DNA of 64,000 nt from Brienomyrus brachyistius (lineage: Eukaryota > Chordata > Actinopteri > Osteoglossiformes > Mormyridae). The first letter of the stretch is position 1, and the number at the start of each line of letters is the position of its first letter. The DNA is taken from the NCBI RefSeq assembly GCF_023856365.1, contig NW_026042409.1, forward strand, positions 212,501 through 276,500. Direction: 5' to 3'. Both the position numbers and the translations under genes were made by a program. Below are positions 58,381-64,000 of this stretch, piece after piece. The notes beneath the pieces are model-generated. The model saw nothing but the letters and a program-made list of their open reading frames with translations. It was not told where the DNA came from and ran no database searches.

Positions 58381-60168
58381 CGGGACACAGACCCCAGGTC
58401 GGGGTCGAATTCGCCGGGGTGAGAGAGACAAAGTCACTGGAGGAGAAGGGACAGGAGCTGGAGCTGCTGCAGGCGGAGGGGGCGCCTCTGGAGCGCGGTC
58501 AGGGACTGGAGCGCGGTCAGGGACTGGAGCGCGGTCAGCTGGCCCGGGAGCCGCTGGAGCGCGGTCAGGACTTGGAGCGCGGTCAGGGGGCGCCTGCCCT
58601 GGAGCTGCAGCAGGCGGCTGCAGTGGGGGCGCCTGCCCTGGAGCTGCAGCAGGCGGCTGCAGAGGGGGCGCCTGCCCTGGAGCTGCAGCAGGCGGCTGCA
58701 GAGGGGGCGCCTCTGCAGGAACTGGAGCGCGGTCAGGAACTGGAGCGCGGTCAGGAACTGGAGCGCGGTCAGGAACTGGAGGTGGCTGCAGTGGGGGCGC
58801 CTGCCCGGGAGCTGCAGCACGGTCAGGAACTGGAGGTGGCTGCAGTGGGGGCGCCGGCCCGGGAGCTGCAGCAGGCGGCTGCAGAGGGGGCGCCTCTGCA
58901 GGAACTGGAGCGCGGTCAGGAACTGGAGCGCGGTCAGGAACAGGAGCTGGCTGCAGAGGGGGCGCCTGCCCGGGAGCTGCAGCAGGCGGCTGCAGAGGGG
59001 GCGCCTGCCCGGGAGCTGCAGCAGGCGGCTGCAGAGGGGGCGCCTGCCCGGGAGCTGCAGCAGGCGGCTGCAGAGGGGGCGCCTGCCCGGGAGCTGCAGC
59101 AGGCGGCTGCAGAGGGGGCGCCTCTGCAGGAACTGGAGCGCGGTCAGGAACTGGAACGCGGTCAGGAACAGGAACGCGGTCAGGAACAGGAGCTGGCTGC
59201 AGTGGGGGCGCCTGCCCTGGAGCTGCAGGTGGCTGCAGTGGGGGCGCCTGCCCTGGAGCTGCAGGTGGCTGCAGTGGGGGCGCCTGCCCTGAAGCTGCAG
59301 GTGGCTGCAGTGGGGGCGCCTGCCCTGGAGCTGCAGGTGGCTGCAGTGGGGGCAGCGAAGGCGGCTGCGCAGGCGGCGGCGGCTGCACGGGAGCGGGGTC
59401 CGCCGGCAATGGCGGCTGCACGGGAGCGGGGTCCGCCGGCAATGGCGGCTGCACGGGAGCGGGGTCCGCCGGCAATGGCGGCTGCACGGGAGCGGGGTCC
59501 GCCGCCAATGGCGGCTGCACGGGAGCGGGGACTGCAGCCCTCTGGAGCAGTAAGAGCTGCCGCACGTCCTCTGCCATACTCACCAGCTCCTCGGGGTCGG
59601 AAGCGGGAGTAAATGCTGCAAAGCTCCTCTGGAGTCGCTCCGCTAGCCCCGCTACCTCCGGACTTACTGGAGGGACCAGTTCCCCCCAGATCCTCCAGAA
59701 CAACCCCTGGAGGGCAAAGAACTGGGAGGCGCAGTTCACCGGCTTCCCTAAGTGAGGCGCGGGCAGCGCCTCCGGGGTGGTTACTGCAGGGGGAGAGAGC
59801 TGTGTGTCCGTGGGCGTTAACGGAGGGAGCTCCTCGGGACAGGCAATCGCCGGTCTCCTCCTCCTTCTCCGGCGCCCAGCGGCGGCGAGAGGTGGTGCGA
59901 TGTCCTGAGAAACAGGCGGTGAAAGGATCGGCTCCGGGTAAGGGTAGAGGAAGGGCTCCTCGTCCTCATCCTCACTGGAGAGCCAGTACTTCCACACGGG
60001 ATCGGGGTAGTGTGTGGTCAGCTTCCGGGCTGGAGGTAGAGCGGGTACTTCCCTCTCATTCTCCTCCGAAGTGATCCATAGCCGGGAGAGCGAACAGGCT
60101 CCCAGGCGGATCGTCTCCTCCGGTCCTCTCCTCCTTCTCCGGGGGCCTTTCCTTTTGTGGTCTGTCAT
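58378..60168 (-). CDS. Arginine- and proline-rich ORF of the LTR element
   Basis: 596 codons. The ATG (60166-60168) lies inside the primer-site-like sequence, only two bases from the LTR. N-terminus: MTDHKRKGPRRRRRG, then an acidic patch SSEDEDEE (about 64-71), an Arg run (99-105), and an aromatic segment FFALQGLFWRIWGELV (about 150-165). A probable helical region follows (about 169-211: SPEVAGLAERLQRSF, DPEELVSMAEDVRQLLLLQR). From about residue 213 to 575 there are tandem Pro-rich repeats of three kinds: 11 residues (ADPAPVQPPLP), 13 residues (QPPAAAPGQAPPL) and 6 residues (APVPDR). No CCHC knuckle or clear capsid fold was recognised. It holds the position of Gag. An RNA-binding role through the Arg clusters is inference. 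Confidence 0.7.
   Translation of the reverse strand: MTDHKRKGPRRRRRGPEETIRLGACSLSRLWITSEENEREVPALPPARKLTTHYPDPVWKYWLSSEDEDEEPFLYPYPEPILSPPVSQDIAPPLAAAGRRRRRRRPAIACPEELPPLTPTDTQLSPPAVTTPEALPAPHLGKPVNCASQFFALQGLFWRIWGELVPPVSPEVAGLAERLQRSFAAFTPASDPEELVSMAEDVRQLLLLQRAAVPAPVQPPLAADPAPVQPPLPADPAPVQPPLPADPAPVQPPLPADPAPVQPPPPAQPPSLPPLQPPAAPGQAPPLQPPAASGQAPPLQPPAAPGQAPPLQPPAAPGQAPPLQPAPVPDRVPVPDRVPVPDRAPVPAEAPPLQPPAAAPGQAPPLQPPAAAPGQAPPLQPPAAAPGQAPPLQPPAAAPGQAPPLQPAPVPDRAPVPDRAPVPAEAPPLQPPAAAPGPAPPLQPPPVPDRAAAPGQAPPLQPPPVPDRAPVPDRAPVPDRAPVPAEAPPLQPPAAAPGQAPPLQPPAAAPGQAPPLQPPAAAPGQAPPDRAPSPDRAPAAPGPADRAPVPDRAPVPDRAPEAPPPPAAAPAPVPSPPVTLSLSPRRIRPRPGVCVP
58490..59530. repeat. In-frame minisatellites of 18, 33 and 39 bp
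   Basis: Units such as GGAGCGCGGTCAGGAACT (18 bp) and 39-bp units around GGAGCTGCAGCAGGCGGC in the middle, and a 33-bp unit with GGGAGCGGGGTCCGCCG at 59390-59530. All keep the minus-strand frame, giving the 6-, 13- and 11-residue protein repeats. Confidence 0.92.
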
Positions 60169-60170
60169 TC
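60159..60170 (-). promoter_or_regulatory. Putative self-priming primer binding site
   Basis: The minus strand directly inside the 5' LTR reads GAATGACAGACC. Ten bases (AATGACAGAC) are the exact complement of GTCTGTCATT, which lies 31 bases downstream of the first T of the TATA box in the LTR, i.e. at the predicted RNA start. It does not begin with TGG like ordinary tRNA primer sites. Self-priming from the RNA 5' end is established for Tf1 and proposed for sushi elements. Confidence 0.6.
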
Positions 60171-60457
60171 TGTCACGATCGGGTACGGGTGAAGCGGCGA
60201 TCGTGCGGGCAAGCAGGCAAGCAGGAAGCAGGAATACGGGGCAAACGGGAGTTTAATACGAGGACAGGGACCGGGAAACAGCTCACGCTTACGAACATCA
60301 GACATTAATGACAGACAAAGCAAACTGGGGAGACCAGGACTTAAATACACAGAACAAGGCAGCAGGAAACAAGACACGACTGGGCAGGATCAGGAAATCA
60401 CACGTGGGTAATTAGGGGGCGTGGCACACACGAGGAGCGGACGAGCCGGGCATGACA
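60171..60457 (-). repeat. LTR (5' LTR of the leftward element)
   Basis: Identical to 57320-57606. TATA-like TATTTAAG is at 60347-60340 and the motif GTCTGTCATT at 60316-60307 (minus). ATTAAA upstream of the LTR end may serve for polyadenylation. Confidence 0.93.
60340..60347 (-). promoter_or_regulatory. TATA-like box in 5' LTR
   Basis: TATTTAAG. The predicted start, about 30 bases downstream, coincides with GTCTGTCATT. TATTTAG, TATTTCAG or TATTTTAAG occurs at the same distance in the other LTRs of the family. Confidence 0.6.
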
Positions 60458-61593
60458 GTTATCTGGCTGGTGTGCATTTTGTTTGGGTCCAAGCACGTCA
60501 TCTCATGTACAATCGAGTACTTCAGAGGGCATTTATCCAAGGCCTTTTTGCACATTTTTGAGAGCACAATCTGGCAATTTTTTTTAATCTGAAGGACACC
60601 AAGGTCACTTCCACTGCCTTTGGCTCCTGACTGTCTCTGACAAAAAGATGGTTTGTCAAATTTCCAGAATCTTTCTGCACACTCAGCCCAAGGTTAACAC
60701 TACCTCAGCTGTACATATCAAACCAGCTCAAACTCCATGTTATTCACATATTTTTTACTTCACAATTGTTTGATACATTTGTATGTAAAGATACCAGTGA
60801 ATTCAAAGAAGTCCCACCTTGATGACAGCCATTCCTATATCCACCTCCTTTGGACTGAGCCAGAGTTTTTGCCTGTACAACAGCTGTACATGTTGCTACA
60901 CAACACTTAAACATTCTATTTCCTCAATGAACTATTTTTTTTGCAGCAAAAGCCATGAAGCAGCAATAAAATCTTTAAAATATGCTTACCAATAAATATG
61001 GTTCTCCCATTTAAACACATGTAAAGATAAACCATGGATATTTAAAAATCATGGGTTCGTTAATGAGTTTAAATGTTATTGAATGGCTTACCTTAAACTT
61101 CTCCAGTAAGTCTTCAGCGGTGGAGTGGCTCATGTACTGTGATCCCAGAACCAGGACTGCACTCGAGAGCCATTCTCATAATTCACCCAATACCTGACAT
61201 GCACATCCAGTTGTTTTCTTTTGATGGTCCTGTTCATACTTACGTCAAACATGACAACGAAGCTCCCTTTTAATATATGGAGCGAGTCCAAATCGCGCAA
61301 GAAAAGCGGTTTTATCTTTACCACAAGTGACCCTGCGAGTCAGGGAACATCACCCTGGAGACGGTGTGAATGTCATCATTGGACGTATAGGAGTGATGTC
61401 GGCAAACCGTTTGCAAAGCCCATAGCACTTCTGCTTTCAGTGTGGGTTGAGGAGGATGTACTGAAGGCATTATTTGTCATGGGATCCGGAGACACTGCCA
61501 AAACGGGTGTATGCCTATCTTTAGAGGTTGTACTTATCTCCACTGAATAAACATTTGAGGAAAATTTTTAGGTTAAAATCTGGGCTTATTCTA

Positions 61594-62762
61594 TACTGAA
61601 CAAAAATATAAACGCAACACTCTTGTTTCTGCTCCCATTTTTCATGAGATGGACTTAAAGACCTACAATTCATTCCAGATACACAATATTACCATTTCTC
61701 TCAAACATTTCTCACAAATCAGTCTAAATGTGTGATAGTGAGCACTTCTGCTTTGCTGAGATAATCCATCCCACCTCACAGGTGTGCCACATCAAGATGC
61801 TGATCTGACATCATGGGTAGTGCACAGGTGTACCTTATACTGCCCACAATAAAAGGCCACCCTGGAATGTGCAGTTTTTTGCTTTATTGGGGGTCTGGGG
61901 ACTCAGAACCGGTCAGTATCTGGTGTGACCACCATTTGCCTCATGCAATGCAACACATCTTCTTCGCATAGAGTTTATCAGATTGTCAATTGTGGCCTGT
62001 GGAATGTTGGTCCACTCCTCTTCAATGGCTGTGCGAAGTTGTTGGATATTAGTGGGAACTGGTACACGCTGTCGTATACGCCGGTCAAGCACATCCCAAA
62101 CATGCTCAACGGGTGACATGTCCGGTGAGTATGCTGGCCATGCAAGAACTGGGACATTTTCAGCTTCCAAGAACTGTGTACAGATCCTTGCAACATGGGG
62201 CCGTGCATTATCTGTCTGAGTGGCTGGTCTCAGACGATCTTGGAGGTGAACCTGCTGGATGTGGAGGTCCTGGGCTGGTGTGGTTACACGTGGTCTGCGG
62301 TTGTGAGGCCGGTTGGATGTACTGCCATATTCTCTGAAACGCCTTTGGAGACGGCTTATGGTTGAGAAATGAACATTCAATGCACGAGCAACAGATCTGG
62401 TTGACATTCCTGCTGTCAGCATGCCAATTGCACGCTCCCTCAATGCTTGTGGCATCTGTGGCATTTTGCTGTGAGACAAAACTGCACATTCCAGGGTGGC
62501 CTTTTATTGTGGGCAGTATAAGGTACACCTGTGCACTACCCATGATGTCAGATCAGCATCTTGATGTGGCACACCTGTGAGGTGGGATGGATTATCTCAG
62601 CAAAGCAGAAGTGCTCACTATCACACATTTAGACTGATTTGTGAGAAATGTTTGAGAGAAATGGTAATATTGTGTATCTGGAATGAATTGTAGATCTTTA
62701 AGTCCATCTCATGAAAAATGGGAGCAAAAACAAAAGTGTTGCGTTTATATTTTTGTTCAGTG
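61594..62762 (-). mobile_element. Tc1-like transposon, deletion derivative, copy 3
   Basis: 1169 bp, with TA flanks (61592-61593 and 62763-62764) and inverted repeats 61594-61878 and 62478-62762. It lies outside the segmental duplication in unrelated flanking DNA, so it is an independent insertion of the already deleted form. Confidence 0.94.
61913..62479 (-). pseudogene. Tc1-like transposase with internal deletion, copy 3
   Basis: Same 188-codon frame and deletion joint as copies 1 and 2, but with the family-typical DNARPH where they have DDARPH, and HEANGG for YEANGG. It is the least altered copy. Confidence 0.9.
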
Positions 62763-62764
62763 TA

Positions 62765-63210
62765 CATTGATTTACAGAATCAAATTTAAAAAACAAAGAT
62801 ACACTGATTTTATACAGATTACTAACTTTTGGGGATCACAATACAAATCTAAATATTTTAGACAAGTTACTTATCTGCTTATTGAATGGTGGGCGAAAAA
62901 AATATCTGTATAGTGTCCATTATCTAAAACCCCGCAATGACGTAGTTTGTGTTGTTCTTAAAATAATATTAACTTAAACGGTCAATCTGATTTTCTGGAG
63001 GAAAAATAATAGTTTTGATGAATCAACAGCTTGGGAAAATAGTCGCTAGATTAATTCAAAGAAAAATTGTCTGTAGTTGCACCTCAACAGTATAACCAGT
63101 GATAATACTATATAAATAAAATTAAAGTAATGGCACCAGCATAGACAGACACAGTAACAGTACAGAATGAGGTAACAGTGGCAGTGTGAGGAAATGTCAG
63201 CGTCACTGGC
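62765..63210. other. No gene recognised
   Basis: AT-rich DNA. Confidence 0.5.
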
Positions 63211-63213
63211 TGG

Positions 63214-63519
63214 TTAACAGCAATGGGGAGGAAACTTGTCTCTAAATCTGGAAATGCTTGTGCAGATGGATGGATGGAAGGTGAAAAGTGACAGTGCTGG
63301 GTGGCTAGAGTCTCTCAAGGTGCTGCTTGCTTTTCTGAGGCAGCACCTGAAGACGATGCCTTTGACCGCCAGAAGCTGTGTGCCCGAGGAACTGGAAGCT
63401 GTTGAAGCCTCTACAGCATCCTCTGCGATGTAGATAGGACTTTGGGGAGTCATCCGTTTGCGAAAGTCCAGGATCAGCTCCTTGGTTTCTCTAGCGTTGA
63501 GGGTGATGTTGTTATACAT
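63214..63519 (-). pseudogene. L2 LINE fragment with internal deletion
   Basis: The minus strand encodes NITLNARETKELILDFRKRM and TPQSPIYI, then, after a gap relative to L2 ORF2, LRKASSTLRDSSHPALSLF. This is the L2 thumb region joined to the end of ORF2. Confidence 0.65.
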
Positions 63520-63627
63520 GGTGAAGAGCTGGGCCTACAAATCCCAGCATTCAAGAGGTGAAAATACAGACTTAGAGGGAATTTGGGAAAAGTGAAAAAA
63601 TCCTCTTTACTCGTGTCTGTATAAATC

Positions 63628-64000
63628 TCACCAAGCGTAACTTTGCAGATTAAAGACTGGCTGAGAGTGTAAATGTAAACGCTGATAAGGAGTCAGGAAC
63701 AAAGTGCTCATGTAGTGCACACCTGGGTCCAGAGGGCCCTTGTTCAGATGGAAAACTGAACAGGCATCTTTTGTGCTAAATGACAGCCGGTGCTGCTCAA
63801 GATGATGGACACTATGGGGAAATAAAAAAAAAAAGAGTTTTGAATGAAAAGACACACAAGAGTAACAGTGCAGCCTTGGTCACGTCTCCCCAGCTCATGA
63901 CTGGACCAGGCTCCACATTGACCCCAAAACTGGCTTTACACACAGGAAACTCACTGAAACTCAACACAACATTGTCCTGATCTTGCCTGGGGAGTTTCAC
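63628..64000 (-). CDS. Exon-like sequence at the window edge, unrecognised
   Basis: On the minus strand an open segment from the edge reads KLPRQDQDNVVLSFSEFPVC and KASFGVNVEPGPVMSWGDVT. A good acceptor (TTTATTTCCCCATAG, 63812) then precedes a second segment with HHLEQHRLSFSTKDACSVFH and a stop at 63628. This could be the 3' end of a gene extending beyond the window, but no donor is clear and no family is recognised. Confidence 0.25.

Larger units (their letters stand above)
57320..60457 (-). mobile_element. Recent non-autonomous sushi-like LTR element
   Basis: 3138 bp with two direct repeats that match base for base on reading (57320-57606 and 60171-60457) and a 5-bp target duplication GTTAT (57315-57319 and 60458-60462). 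It is transcribed leftward: the 5' LTR is at the right. Inside it are a primer-site-like sequence, one long arginine/proline-rich frame, a GC-rich proline-coding stretch and a G9 polypurine tract. No protease, reverse transcriptase, RNase H or integrase motif is visible, so it would need enzymes from another element. Identical LTRs imply very recent insertion. It split the coding region of the pseudogene around it. Confidence 0.92.
56061..61340 (-). pseudogene. Multicopy fish gene with hAT-like C-terminal part, broken and split by an LTR element
   Basis: Minus-strand pieces in order. 61330-61092: FVVMFDVSMNRTIKRKQLDV and, after a one-base shift, LGSQYMSHSTAEDLLEKFK ending at a GTAAGC donor. 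60605-60463: KALDKCPLKYSIVHEMTC and LDPNKMHTSQ, continued at 57319-57225 (QQKRRNLMQKFAQENR) on the other side of the LTR element. 56590-56285, after an acceptor: DFISFIPSAPSKVDVFLHQK and LLLLSYGQAEVER, then ETVVAQRLICDHVRVCGG. 56288-56061: a coiled coil starting MSEKQKRKLEELKRKR. From memory these segments belong to a family present in many copies in fish, with a C-terminal region like hAT dimerisation domains. Frameshifts and a lost segment after AEVER show it is dead. Confidence 0.55.

Noticed and set aside
57971..59755. 594-codon Gly/Ala/Cys-rich plus-strand frame over the minisatellites, and a 415-codon frame at 58365-59612
   Set aside because: Antisense shadows of the repeat ORF. The repeat unit lengths are multiples of three, so all frames stay open. 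The ATG near the LTR and the position inside the element favour the minus-strand frame.

Overview
The window is eukaryotic, almost certainly from a ray-finned (teleost-type) fish. It holds L2/CR1-type LINEs, Tc1/mariner and hAT elements, Ty3/gypsy and sushi-like LTR elements, and tRNA-like SINEs with a GGATGG tail. Genes have spliced exons with GT..AG borders, and there are long TA microsatellites. There are no operons or bacterial signals. Most of the sequence is repeats. Species cannot be fixed from the sequence alone.

Layout. Positions 1-10303 and about 25082-36468 are two copies of one segmental duplication, offset by 26,139 bp (26,165 bp after one indel). Outside the satellite only a couple of base differences are visible by eye. 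Each copy carries a TA-rich satellite array, a Tc1 deletion derivative with 285-bp inverted repeats, a fragment of a sushi-like LTR element, a 242-bp tandem duplication, a possible Ig-like exon relic, and a four-exon gene on the minus strand resembling chemerin (RARRES2). The duplication ends 96 bp upstream of that gene's ATG, so the two copies have different upstream DNA. Both copies carry the same apparent frameshift in exon 1.

10.3-25 kb: LINE fragments; a 1.7-kb internally deleted LINE with target-site duplication and a preserved empty-site relative; a roughly 798-bp tandem array in which each unit carries a tRNA-Glu(TTC)-like sequence; gypsy integrase remnants; and a compact promoter (two CCAAT boxes, heat-shock element, TATA) in front of a lysine/arginine-rich first exon.

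36.5-56 kb: two unrelated integrase-like pseudogenes, solo LTRs with target-site duplications, a 2.65-kb inverted duplication dated by a shared SINE insertion, and LINEs broken by later LTR insertions.

56-64 kb: a pseudogene of a multicopy fish family with a hAT-like C-terminal part, split by a recent 3.1-kb LTR element (57320-60457). That element has identical 287-bp LTRs, a 5-bp target-site duplication, one arginine/proline-rich ORF and no visible pol. The sequence just inside its 5' LTR is complementary to the predicted 5' end of its own transcript, as in self-priming Tf1/sushi elements. This is the most interesting object in the window. A third Tc1 copy and exon-like sequence follow to the right edge.
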